From the NCBI RefSeq assembly GCF_034190915.1, contig NW_026947501.1:7006001-7070000 (forward strand): 64,000 nucleotides of DNA, given 5' to 3'. A model generated the notes under the pieces. The model worked only from the letters and a program-made list of their open reading frames with translations, searched no databases and had not been told where the DNA came from. This DNA comes from Cavia porcellus (lineage: Eukaryota > Chordata > Mammalia > Rodentia > Caviidae). Below, in pieces: positions 25,101 through 38,300 of this stretch. The translations under genes and the position numbers were made by a program. Each line of letters starts with the position of its first letter. The first letter of the stretch is position 1.

Positions 25101-27399
25101 TAACAGGCCATTCACTAGTAGGAGTGAAAAAAAATTATTAGGTGTGGTGTGAATTGGAGGGCCTGAATTAGGATAGGCAGTGAATGGCAATGAAGGATGG
25201 AGAAAAACCACCGTGTGGTCAACATGGGGACGTCAGGAAACATGCAGTGGCAATGTAGGTTAGGTTTCTGAAAAATATGGCGGGGTGGTGCGCATTGTAT
25301 GGGTTTCTAAAAGGCCATTCCCTAGTAAGAGTGCGTAAAACATCACGGGGTGGTGTGATCAGGGGCCAGAATTAAGATAGGCAGTGAGTGGCAATATATG
25401 ATTTAGACAAGTACCACGGGTTGATCAGCATGGGGAGGTTAGGAAACATGCAGTGGCAATGTAGGATAGGTTTCTGAAAAACATCACGGGGTGGTGCGCG
25501 TTGTAAGGGTTTCTAACAAGCCATTCACTAGTAGGAGTGTTAAAAACAACACGGAGTGGTGTGAATTGGAGGGCCTGAATCAGTATAGGCAGTGAGTCGC
25601 AATGGAGGATCGAGAAAAGCTCCAGGGTTGGTCATTATGTGGAGGTGAGGAAACATGCAGTGGCAATGTAGGATAGGTTTCTGAAAATCATCGTGGTGTG
25701 GTAGGCATTGTAAGGGTTTCTTAAAAGCCCTTCACTAGTAGGAGCAAGAAAAACATCAGCGGTGGTGTGAATCGGAGGGCCTGAATTAGGATAGGCAGTG
25801 AGTTGCAATGTAGGATGGAGAAAAGAACCATAGGCCGTCAGCATGGGGACATCAGGAAACATGCAGTGGCAATGTAGGATAGGTTTCTGAAAAACATCGC
25901 GGGGTGGTGCGCATTGTAAGGGTTTTTAACACGCCATTCACTAGGAGGAGTGAGAACAACATCAGGGTTGGTGTGAATCGGAGGGCCTGAATTAGGATAG
26001 GTACTGAGTGGCAATGGAGGATGGAGAAAAGCACCACCGGGTGGTCAACATGGGGACGTCAGGAAACATGCAGTGGCAATGTAGGATAGGTTTCTGAAAA
26101 ACATCGCGTGGTGGTGCGCGTTGTAAGGGTTTCTAACAGGCCATTCTCTAGTAGGAGTGTTAAAAACATAACAGAGTGGTGTGAATCTGGGGCCTGAATT
26201 AAGATAGGCAGTGAGTGGAAATGTAGGATGGAGAAAAGCTCCAGGGGTGGTCAGCATCGGGAGGTCAGGAAAAATGCAGTGGCAAATAGGATCGGTTTCT
26301 GAAAACATCGCGGTGTGATGCGAATTTTAAGGGTTTCTAAAAGGCCATTCACTAATAGGTGTGAGAAAAACATCACGGTGTGTTGTGAATCGGAGGGGCG
26401 GAATCAGGATAGGCAGTAAGTGGCAATGTAGGATGGAGAAAAGCACCAGGGGTGGTCAGCATGGGGAGGGCAAGAAACATGCATTGGAATTTTAGGATAG
26501 GTTTCTGATAAACATCGCAGGGTGGTGCGCTTTGTAAGGGTTTCCTACAGGCAATTCACTAGTAGGAGTGAGAAAACATCACGAGGTTTGGCGGATCGGA
26601 GCACCTGAATTAGGATAGACAGTGAGTGGCAATGAAGGATGGAATAACACCACCGGGTGGTCAACATAGGTACGTCAGGAAACATGCAGTGGCAATGTAG
26701 GTTAGGTTTCTGAAAAACATCGCGGCGTGGTGCGCATTGTATGGGTTTCTAACAGGCCATTCTCTAGTAGGAGTGTGAAAAACATCACGGGGTGGTGTGA
26801 ATCAGGGGCCTGAATTAAGTTAGGCAGTGAGTGGCCATATATGATGTAGAAAATCACCACGGGTTGGTCAGTATGGGGAGGTCAGGAAACATGCATTGGA
26901 AATGTAGGATAGGTTTCTGAAAAACATCGCAGGGTGGTGCGCTTTGTAAGGGTTTCCAACAGGCAATTCACTAGTAGGAGTGAGAAAAACATCACGAGGT
27001 TTTGCGGATCGGAGCACCTGAATTAGGATAGACAGTGAGTGGCAATGTATGATGGAAAAAAGCACCACGGGGTGGTCAGCATGGGGAGGTCAGGAAACAT
27101 GCAGTGGCAATGTAGGATAGGTTTCTGAAAAACATCGCGGGGTGGTGCGCATTGGAAGGGTATCTAACAGGCCATACACTAGTATGAGTGAGAAAAACAT
27201 CATGGGATGGTGTGAATCGGAGGGCCTGAATTAGGATAGGCAGGGAGTGGCAATGTAGGATGGAGAAAAGTACCACGGGGTGGTCGGCATGGGGAGGTCA
27301 GGAAACATGCAGTGGCAATGTAGGACAGGTTTCTGAAAAACACCGCGGGGTTGTCGCAAAGTAAGGGTTTCTAACAGGCCATTCACTAGTAGGAGTGAG

Positions 27400-27780
27400 A
27401 AAAACTTCACGGTCTTGTGTGAATCGGACAGGCTGCATCATTATAGGCAGTGAGTGGCAATGTAGGATGGAGAAAAGTGACAGTGGTGTTCAGCATGTGG
27501 AGGTCAAGAAACATGCAGTGGCAAATAGCATAGGTTTCTGAAAAACATCGCGGGGTGATGCACATTGTAATGGTTTCTAAAAGGCCATTCACAAGAAGGA
27601 GTGATAAAACGTCACGGGGCGGTGTGAATCGGAGGGCCTGAATCTGAATAGGCAGTGAGTTTGCAATGTAGGATGGAGAAAAGCACCACTGGTTGGTCAG
27701 CATGGGGAGGTCAGGAATCATGCAGTGGCAATGTAGTATAGGTTTCTGAAAAACATTGCTGGGTGGTGCGCATTGTAAGG
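27400..27780 (+). repeat. 2-monomer block paired with 31,381-31,760 (offset about 3,981)
   Basis: Both copies carry the same rare variants: CAGTGGTGTTCAGCATGTGG-type subunit 3 (CAGTGATGTTCAG in the other), GGCAAATAGCATAGG, TAATGGTTTCTAAAAGGCC, GAAAACGTCAC-like subunit 2 and GAATCTGAATAGGCAGTGAG followed by TTxGCAATG. The same GAATCTGAATAGG type is widespread in domains 4, 5 and 7 (37.6, 42.0, 51.1 and 61.7 kb). Confidence 0.74.
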
Positions 27781-29042
27781 GTTTCTAACAGGCCATTCAC
27801 TAGAAGGAGTGAGAAAAAAAACACGGGGTTGTGTGAATCGCAGGGCCTGAATCAGGATTGGCAGTGAGGGGCAATGTAGGGAGGAGAATAGCACCACGGC
27901 TTGGTCAGCATGGGGAGGTCAGGAAACATGCAGTGGCAATGTAGGATAGGTTTCTGAAAAACATCTCGGGGTGGTTAGATTTGTAAGGGTTTCTAACAGG
28001 CCATTCACTAGTAGGAGTGCGAATAACATAACGGGATGGTGTGAATCGGATGGGCTGAATTAGGATAGGCAGTGAGTGGCAATGTAGGATGGAGAAAAGC
28101 ACCACGGGTTGGTCAGCCTGGGGAGGTCAGGAAACATGCATTGGCAATTTAGGATAGGTTTATGAATGACATCGCCTGGACGTGCGCATTGTAAGGGTTT
28201 CTAACAGGCCATTCTATAGTAGGAGTGTTAAAAACAGCACGGAGTGGTGTAAATCGGGGGCCTGAATTAAGATAGGCTGTGAGTGGCAATGTAGGATGGA
28301 GAAAAGTACCACGGGGTGGTCGGCATGGGGAGGTCAGGAAACATGCAGTGGCAATGTAGGACAGGTTTCTGAAAAACAACGCGGGGTGGTGCACCTTGTA
28401 AGGGTTTCTAACAGGCCACTGACTAGTCAGAGTGAGAAAAACATCACGGGGTGGTGTTAATCGGAGGGCTTGAATCAGGATAGCCATTGAGTGGCAATGT
28501 AGGATTGAGAAAAGCACCATGGATTGGTCAGCATGGGGAGGTCAGGAATCATGCAGTGGCAAAGTAGGATAGGTTTCTGAAAAACATCGCAGGGTTGTCG
28601 AAAGTAAGGGATTCTAACAGGCCATTCACTTGTAGGAGTGAGAAAATCTTCATGGTGTGGTGTGAATCGGAGGGCCTGAATCAGTATAGGCAGTGAGTGG
28701 CAATGTAGGATGGAGAAAAGCCCAAGGGGTGGTCAGAATGGGAGGTCAGGAAACATGCAGTGGCAATGTAGGTTAGGTTTCTGAAAAATATCGCGGGGTG
28801 GTGCGCATTGTATGGGTTTCTAACAGGCCATTCTCTAGTAGGAGTGTGAAAAACATCACGGGGTGGTGTGATCAGGGGCCAGAATTTAGATAGGCAGTTT
28901 GTGGCAATATATGAAAAAGTACCACTGGTTGGTCAGCATGGGGAGGTCAGGAAACATACAGCGGCAATGTAGATAGGTTTCTGAAAAACATCGCGGGGTG
29001 GTGCGCAGTGTATGGTTGTGTGTTACATTACATTCACTAGTA

Positions 29043-29107
29043 GCAGTGAGAAAAACATCACGGGGTGGTGCGCATTGTAAGGGTTTCTAATAGGCAATTC
29101 AGCAGTA
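29043..29107 (+). repeat. Extra 65-bp subunit, locus 5
   Basis: GCAGTGAG at 29,043 and GGAGTGAG at 29,108 are 65 bases apart. The preceding TGTGTTACATTACATTCAC resembles the locus 1-4 junction, while the second subunit is of the GGCAATTCAGCAGTAGG type. It lies in domain 3, far from the other four. Confidence 0.8.
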
Positions 29108-32100
29108 GGAGTGAGAAAACCATCACAGGGTGGTTTGAATCGGAGGGGCTGAATCAGTATAGGCAGTGAGTGGCAATGTAGGATGGAGAAAAGCACCATG
29201 GCGTGGTCAGCATGGGGAGGTCAGGAAACATGCAGTGGCAATGTAGGATAGGTTTCTCAAAAACATTCCGTGGTGGTGCGCATTGTAAGGGATTCAAACA
29301 GGCCATTCACTTGTAGGAGTGAGGAAAACATCACGGGGTGGTGTAAATCGCAGGAACTGAATCAGGATAGGCAGTGAGTGGCAATGTAAGATGGACAAAA
29401 GCACCAAGGGGTGCTCAGCATGGGGAGGTCAGGAAACATGCATTGGGAATGAAGGATAGGTTTCTGAAAAATATCGCGGGGTGGTGTGCATTGTAAGGGT
29501 TTCTAACAGCCATTCACTAGTAGGTGTGAGAAAAACTTCACGGTGTGGTGGGAATCGGAGGGCCTGAATCAGTATATACAGTGAGTGGCAATGTAGGATG
29601 GAGGAAATCACTACGGGGTGGTCAGCATTGGCAGGTCAGGAAACATACAGTGGCAATGTAGGACAGGTTTCTGAAAAACATCGCAGGCTGGTGCGCATTG
29701 TAAGGGTTTCTAACAGGCCGCTGACTAGTAAGAGTGAGAAAAACATCACGGGGTGGTGTTAATCGGAGGGCTTGAATCAGGATAGGCATTGAGTGGCAAT
29801 GTAGGATGGAGAAAAGCACCACGGCGTGGTCAGGATGGGAAGGTCAGGAATCATGCAGTGGCAATGTAGGATAGGTTTCTGAAAAACATCGCGGGGTGAT
29901 GCGCATTGTAAGGGTTTTTAACATGCCATTCACTAGGAGGAATGAGAAAAACATCAGGGGTGGTGTGAATCGGAGGGCCTGAATTAGGATAGGTACTGAG
30001 TGGCAATGAAGGATGGAGAAAAGCACCACCGGGTGGTCAACATGGGGATGTCAGGAAACATGCAGTGGCAATGTAGGATAGGTTTCTGAAAACCATCGCG
30101 TGGTGGTGCGCATTGTAAGGGTTTCTAACATGCCATTCTCTAGTAGGAGTGTTAAAAACATCACGGAGTGGTATGAATCGGGGCCTGAATTAAGATAGGC
30201 AGTGAGTGGAAATGTAGGATGGAGAAAAGCTCCAGGGGTGGTCAGCATCGGGAGTTCAGGAAAAATGCAGTGGCAAAAAGGATAGGTTTCTGAAAACCAG
30301 CACGGGTTTATGCGAATTTTAAGGGGTTCTAAAAGACCATTCACTACTAGGAGTGAGAAAAACATCACGGTTTGGTGTGAATCGGGAGGCCTGAATCAGG
30401 ATAGGCAGGTATTGGCAATGTAGGATCGAGAAAATCACCACGGGGTGGTCAGCATGGGGAGGTCAGGAATCATGCAGTGGCCCTGTAGGATACGTTTCTG
30501 AAAAACATCGCGGGGTCGTTTGCATTGTGAGGGTTTCTAACAGGCCATTCACTAGTAGGGGCAAGAAAAACATCACGGTGTGGTGTGAATCGGAGGTGCG
30601 GAATAATGATAGGCAGTAAGTGGCAATGTAGGATGGAGAAAAGCACCAGGTGTGGTCAGCCTGGGGAGGGCAGGAAACATGCAGTGGCAATGTAGGATAG
30701 GTTTCTGAAAAACATCACGGGGTGGTGCACATTGTAAGGGTTTCTAACAGGCCATTCACTAGAAGGAGTGAGAAAAACATTAGGGGTGGTGTGAATCGGA
30801 GGGCCTGAATTAGGATAGACAGTAAGTGGCAATGAAGGATGGAGTAACACCACCGGGTGGTCAACATCGCGAAGTCATGAAACAGGCAGTGGCAATGTAG
30901 GATAAGTTTCTGAAAAACATCGCGGGGTGGTGCACTTTGTAAGGGTTTCTAACAGGCAATTCATTAGAAGGAGTGAGAAAAACATCATGGGATGGTGTGA
31001 ATCGGAGGGCCTGAATTAGGATAGGCACTGAGTGACAATGCAGCATGGAGAAAGCCCCGCAGCATGGTCAGCATGGGGAGGTCAGGAAACATGCAATGGC
31101 AATGTAGGATCTGTTTCTGAAAAACATCCCCGGGTGGTGCGAATTGTAAGGGTTTTTAAAAGGCCATTCACTAGTAGGAGTGAGAAAGACATCACGGGGT
31201 GGTGTGAATCGGAGGGCCTTAATTAGGATAGGCAGGGAGTGGCAATGTAGAATGGAGAAAAGCACCAAGGCGTGGTCAGCATGAGGAGGTCAGAAACATG
31301 CAGTCGCAAAGTAGGAAAAACATCGCGGGGTGGTGCACGTTGTAAGGGTTTCTAACAGGCCACTGACTAGTAAGAGTGAGAAAAACATCACGGGGTTGTG
31401 TTAATCGGAGGGCCTGAATCAGTATAGGCAGTGAGTGGCAATGTAGGATGGAGAAAAGTGCCAGTGATGTTCAGCATGTGGAGGTCAAAAAACATGCAGT
31501 GGCAAATAGCATAGGTTTCTGAAAAACATCGCGGGGTGATGCGCATTGTAATGGTTTCTAAAAGGCCATTCACTAGTAGGAGTGAGAAAACGTCACTGGG
31601 TGGTGTGAATCGGAGGGCCTGAATCTGAATAGGCAGTGAGTTCGCAATGTAGGATGGAGAAAAGCACCAGGGGCTGATCAGCATGGGGAGGTCAGGAATC
31701 ATGCAGTGGCAATGTAGGATAGGTTTCTGAAAAACATTGCGGGGTGGTGCACATTGTAAGGGTTTCTAACAGGCAATTCACTAGAGAGAGTGATAAAAAG
31801 ATAGCGTGTGGTGTGAATCAGAGGAACTGAATCAGTATAGGCAGTGAGTGGCAATGGAGGATGGAGAAAAGCACCAGGGGTGGTCAGCATGGGAGGTCAG
31901 GAAACATGCAGTGGTAATGTAGGACAGGTTTCTGAAAAACATCGCGGGGTGGTGAGCATTGTAAAGGTTTCTAACAGGCCCATTCACTAGTAGGAGTGAG
32001 AAAAACATCACGCGGTGGTGTGAATCGGAGGGCTTGAATCAGGATAGACATTGAGTGGCAATGTAGGATGGAGAAAAGCACCACGGCGTGGTCAGCATGG

Positions 32101-35100
32101 GGAGGTCAGGAATCATGCAGTGGCAATTTAGGATAGGTTTCAGAAAAACATCGCAGTGTTGTGCACAAAGTAAGGGTTTCTAACAAGCCATTCACTAGTA
32201 GGAGTGAGAAAAACTTCACGGTGTGGTGTGAATCGGAGTTCCTGAATCAGTATAGGCAGTGAGTGGCAATGGAGGATGGAGAAAATCTCCAGGGTTGGTC
32301 AGCATGTGGAGGTCAGGAAACATGCAGTGGCAATGTAGGATAGGTTTCTGAAAAACATCGCAGGGTGGTGCGCATTGTAAGGTTTTCTAACAGGCCATTC
32401 AGCAGTAGGAGTGAGAAAAACATCACGGGGTTGTGTGAATTGGAGGGCCTGAATCAGTATAGGCAGTGAGTGGCAATGGAGGATGGAGAAAAGCTCCAGG
32501 GTTGGTCAGCATGTGGAGGTCAAGAAACATGCAGTGGCAAATAGGTTAGGTTTCTGAAAAACATCGCGGGGTGTTGCGCATTGTAATGGTTATTAAAAGG
32601 CCATTCACTAGTAGGAGTGAGAAAACATCACGGGGTGGTGTGAATTGCAGGGCCTGAATCTGAATAGGCAGTGAGTTCGCAATGTAGGATGAAGAAAAGC
32701 ACCACCGGGTGGTCAGCATGGGGAGGTCAGGAATCATACAGTGGCAATGTAGGATCGGTTTCTGAAACACATTGCAGGATGGTGCGCATTGTAAGGGTTT
32801 CTAACAGGCAATTCACTAGTAGGAGTAAGAAAAACATCACGGTGTGGTGTGAATAGAAGGGCCTGGATCAGTATATGCAGTGAGTATCAATGTAGGATGG
32901 AGAAAAGCACCAGGGGTGGTCAGCATGGGAGGTCAGGAAACATGCAGTGTCAATGTAGGATAGGTATCTGAAAAACATCACGGGGTGGTGCGCATTTCAA
33001 GGGTTTCTAACAGAACATACACTAGTAGGAGTAGAAAAACATCACAAGGTGGTGTGAATCGGAGGGCCTGAATTAGGATAGGCAGTGAGTGGCAATGTAG
33101 GATGGAGAAAAGCACCACGGGTTGGTAAGAATGGGGAGGTCAGGAAACATGCAATGGCAATGTAGGATAGGTTTCTGAAAAACATCGTGGGGTGGTGCGC
33201 ATTGTAAGGTTTTCTAACAGTCCATTCACGAGTAGTAGTGAGAAACACATCACGGGGTGGTGTGAATCGGAGGTCCTGAATTAGGATAGGCAGTGAGTGG
33301 TAATGTAGGATGGAGAAAAGCACCACGGTGTGCTCAGCATGGGGAGGTCAGGAGACATGCAGTGGCAAAGTAGGATAGGTTTCGGAAAAACATCACGGGG
33401 TGATGCTCATTTTAAGTTTTTGTAACAGGCCATTCACTAATACGAGTGAGAAAAACATCACAGTGTGGTGTTAACCAGAAGGCCTGAATCAGGATAGGCA
33501 GTGAGTGGCAATGTAGAATGGAGATAAGCACAACGGGGTGTTCAGCATGTGGAGGTCAGGAATCATGCAGTGGCAATGTAGGATAGGTTTCTGAAAAACA
33601 TTTCGGGGTGGTGCGCATTGTAAGGGTTTCTAACAAGCCATTCACTAGTAGCAGAGAGGAAAACATCACGGGGTGCTGTGAATCAGAGGGCCTGAATCAA
33701 AATAGGCAGTGAGTGGCAATGTAGGATGCAGAAAAGCACCACCGGGTGGTCGGCATGGAGAGGTAAGCAAACGTGCAGTGGCAATTTAGGGTAGGTTTCT
33801 GAAAAAAATAGCGGGTTGGGGCGCATTATAAGGGTTTCTTACAGGCCATTCATTAGTAGGAGTGAGAAAAACATCACATTGTGGTGTGAATCAAAGGGTC
33901 TGAGTTAGGATAGGCAGTGAGTGGCAATGTAGGATGGAGAAAAGCACCATGGGTAGTCAACATGCGGAGGGCAGGAAACTTGCAGTGGCAATGTAGGATA
34001 GGTTTCTGAAAAACATTGCCCGGTGGTGCGCATTGTAATGGTTTCTAACAGGCCATTCACTAGTAGGCTTGAGAAAAACTTCATGGTGTGATGTTAATCG
34101 GAGGGCCTGAATTAGGATAGGCAGAGAGTGGCAATGTAGGATAGAGAAAAACAACACGGGATGGTTAGCATGGGGAGGTCAGGAAACATGCAGTGGCAAT
34201 GTAGGATTGGTTTCTGAAAAACATAGCGGGGTGGTGCACATTGTAAGGGTTTCGAACAGGCCATTCAGTAGTAGTAGTGAGAAAAACATCAGGGGTGGTG
34301 TGAATCGGAGGGCCTGAATTAGGATACGCAGTGAGTGACAATGTAGGATGGAGAAAATCACAATGGGGTGGTCAGCATGAGGAGGTCAGGAAACATGCAG
34401 TGGCAATGTAGGAAAGGTTTCTGAAAAACATCGCGGGGTGGTGGGCATTGTAAGGGTTTCTAACAGACAATTCACTGGTAGGAGTGAGAAAAACATCACG
34501 GGGTGGTGCAAATCGGAAGGCGTGAATTAGAATAGGCAGTGAGTGGCATTGTATGATGGAGAAAAGCACCACGGGGTGGTCAAGATGGGGAGGTCAGGAA
34601 ACATGCAGTGGCAATGTAGGATAGGTTTCTGTGAAACATCGAGGTGTGGTGCGCATTGTAAGGGTTTCTAATAGGCCATTCCCATGTAGGAGTGAGAAAA
34701 ACATAAAGGGGTGGTGTGAATCGGACGGCCTGAGTCAGGAAGGCAGTGAGTGGCAATGTAGGATGTAGAAAAAACTACGGGGTTGTCAGCATGGGGAGGT
34801 CAGGAAACATGCAATGGCAATATGGGATACCTTTCTGAAAAACATCGCGGGTTGGTGCGTATTGTATGGGTTTCTAACAGGCCATTCACTAGTACGAGTG
34901 AGAAAAACATCACGGTGTGGTGTGAATCGGAAGGCCTGAATGAGGATCGGCAGTGAGTGGCAATTTAGGATGGAGAAAAGCACCAAGGGGTGGACAGCAT
35001 GGAGAGGTCAGGACACATGCAGTGGCAATGTTGGATAGGTTTCTGAAAAACATCGCGGTGGTGAGAATTGTAAGGGTTTCTAACAGGCCATACACTAGTA

Positions 35101-35344
35101 GAAGTGAGAAAAACATCACGGGGTGGTGTCTATCGGACGGCCTGAATTATGATAGGCAGTGAGTGGCAATGTAGAATGGAGAAAAGCACCATGGTTGGTC
35201 AGGATCGGGAGGTCAGGAAACATGCAGTGGCAATGTAGGATAGGTTTCTGAAAAACATCGCAGGGTGGTGCGCATTGTAAGGGTATCTAACAGGCCATTC
35301 ACTAGTAGAAGTGAGAAAAACATCACGGGGTGGTGTGAATCGTA

Positions 35345-38300
35345 GGGCCTGAATCAGCATAGGCAGTGAGTGGCAATGTAGGATGGAGAAAAGCACCACA
35401 GGGTGGTCAGCATGGGGATGTCACGAAACATCAGTGGCAATGTAGGATAGGTTTCTCAAAAACATCGCAGGGTGGTGCGCATTGTCAGGGTTTCTAACAG
35501 GCCATTCACTAGTAGGAGTGAGAAAAACATAACGGGGTAGTGTGAATCAGAGTCCCTCAATCAGTATAGGCAGTGAGTGGGAATGTAGGATGGAGAAAAA
35601 CAGCACCGGGTGGTCAGCATGTTGAGGTCAGGGAACATGCAGTGGCAATGTAGAATAGGTTTCTGAAAAACATCACGGGGTGGTGCGCATTGTAAGGGTT
35701 TCTTACAGGCCATTCACTAGTAGGAGTGAGAAAAACATCAAGGGGTGGTGTGAATCAGATGTTCTGAATTAGGATAGGCAGTGAGTGGCAATGTAGGATT
35801 GGGAAAAGCACCATGGGGTGGTCCGCATGGGGAGGTCAGGAATCATGCAGTGGCAATGTAGGATAGGTTTCTGAAAAATATTTCGGGGTGGTGCGCATTG
35901 TAAGGGTTTCTAACAAGCCATTCACTAGTAGGAGTGAGAACAACATCACGGGGTGCTGTGAATCAGAGGGCCTGAATCAAAATAGGCAGTGAATGGCAAT
36001 GTAAAGTGGAGAAAAGCACCACGGTGTGTTCAGCATGGGGAGGTCAGGAAACATGCAGTGGCAATGTAGGATAGTTTTCTGAAAAGCATCACTGTGTGGT
36101 GGGCATTGTATGGGTTTCTACCAGGGCATTCACTAGTAAGAGTGAGAAATACATCATGGTGTGGTGTGAATCGGAGTGCCTGAATCAGGAAAGACAGTGA
36201 GTGGCAATGTAGTATGGAAAAAAGCAACACGGGGTGGTCAGGATGGGGAGGTCAGGAAACATGCAGTGGCAATGTAGGATAGGTTTCTGAAAAACATCGC
36301 GTGGTGGTGCGCATTGTAAGGGTTTCTAACAGGCCATTCACTAGTAGAAGTGTGAAAAACTTCACGGGGTGGTGTGAATCTGAGGGCCTGAATCAGGATA
36401 GGTCGTGAGTGGCAATGTAGGATGGAGAAAAGCACCACGGTGTGGTCAACATGGGGAGGTCAGGAAACATGCAATGGCAATGTAGGATAGGTTTCGGAAA
36501 AACATTGGGGGGTGGTGCGCATTGTAAGGCTTTTTAACAAGCCATTCAGAAGTATGAGTGAAAAAAACATCACGGGGTGGTGTGAATCAGACGGCCTGAT
36601 TTAGAATAGGCTGTGAGTGGCAATGTAGGATGGAGAAAAGCACCACAGGTTTGTCAGCATGGGGAGGCAAGAAAACATGCAGTGGAAATGTAGAATAGGT
36701 TTCTGATAAACAACGCAGGGTGGTGCGCATTGCAAGGGTTTCTAACAGGCCATTCATTAGTAGTAGTGAGAACAACATCACGGGGTTATGTGAATCGGAG
36801 GGCCTGAATTAGGATAGGCATTGAGTGGCAATGTAGGATGGAGAAAAGCACCACCGGGTGGTCAGCATGGGGAGGTCATGAAACATGCAGTGGCAATATA
36901 GGACAGGTTTCTGAAAAAAAATACGGGGTGGTGCGCATTGTAAGGGTTTCTAACATGCCATTCACTACAAGAGTGAGAAAAACATCACGGGGTGGTGAGA
37001 ATCAGAAAGCATGAATAAGGATAGGCAGTGAGTGGCAATGTAGGATGGAGAAAAGCACCACGGGTCGTCAGCATTGGGAGGTCAGGAAACATGCATTGGC
37101 AATGTAGGATAGGTTTCTGAAAAACATCGCGGGGTGGTGAGAATTGTAAGGGTTTCTAACAGGCCATTCACTAGTAGGAGTGAGAAATACATCATGGTGT
37201 GGTGTGAATCGGAGGGCCTGTATCAGCATAGACAGTGAGTGGCAATGCAGGATGGAAAAATCACCAGGCGGTGGTCAGCATGTGGAGGTCAGGAAACATG
37301 CAGTGGCAATAGGATAGGTTTCTGAAAAACATCGCGGGGTGATGCGCATTGTAAGGGTTTCTAAAAGGCCATTCACTAGTAGGAATCAGAAAAGCATCAA
37401 GGGGTGGTGTGAATCAGAGTGCCTGAATCAGGATAGGCAGTGAATGACAATGTAGGATGGAGAAAAGCGCCAGTGGTGGTCAGAATGTGGAGGTCAAGAA
37501 TCATGCAGTGGAAAATAGGATAGGTTTCTGAAAAACATCGCGGGGTGTTGCGCATTGTAATGGTTTCTAAACGGCCATTCACTAGTAGGAGTGAGAAAAC
37601 ATCACGAGGTGGTGTGAATCGGAGGGCCTGAATCTGAATAGGCAGTGAGTTCCCAATGTAGGATGGAGAAAAGCACCACCGGTGGTCAGCATGGGGAGGT
37701 CAGGAATCATACAGTGGCAATGTAGGATAGGTTTCTGAAAAACATTGCGGGATGGTGCGCATTGTAAGGTTTTCTAACAGGCAATTCAGTAGTAGGAGTG
37801 AGAAAAACATCACGAGGTTGTGAATCGGAGGGCCTGAATTAGGATAGGCAGTGATTGACAATGTAGGATGGAGAAAAGCACCATGGGGTGGTCAGCATGA
37901 GGAGGTCAGTAAACATGCAGTTGTAATGAAGGATAGTTTCCTGAAAAACATCGCGGGGTGGTGCGCATTGTAAGTGTTTCTAACAGACAATTCACTAGTA
38001 GGAGTGAGAAAAACATCACGAGGTTGTACGAATCGGAGGGCTTGAATTAGAATAGGCAGTGAGTGTCAATGTATGATGGAGAAAAGCACCACAGTGTGGT
38101 CAGGATGGGGAGGTCTGGAAACATGCAGTGGCAATGTAGGATAGGTTTCTGTGAAACATCGCTGTGTGGTGTGCATTGCAAAGGTTTCTAAAGGCCATTC
38201 ACCAGTAGGAGTAGAAATACGTCACGGTGTGGTGTGAATCGGAGGGCCTGAATTAGGATAGGCAGTGAGTGGCAATGTAGGAAGGAGAAAAGCACCACGG

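Larger units (their letters stand above)
22175..35344 (+). repeat. Array domain 3: the most heterogeneous monomers
   Basis: No gene or foreign element is visible; the 13 kb is satellite in one orientation. Block re-use is less clear than elsewhere. Recognisable pairs are 22,640-22,945 with 30,557-30,862, about 25,850-26,200 with 29,842-30,190, and about 27,400-27,780 with 31,381-31,760. Small length changes are frequent: the ATAGGTTTCTG segment is missing near 31,314, GGCAAATAGGATAGG recurs in place of GGCAATGTAGGATAGG, and a shortened subunit 3 (ATATATGAAAAAGTACC) occurs near 28,906. Positions 33,040-34,700 resemble 43,607-45,000, linking this domain to the next ones. Confidence 0.78.
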
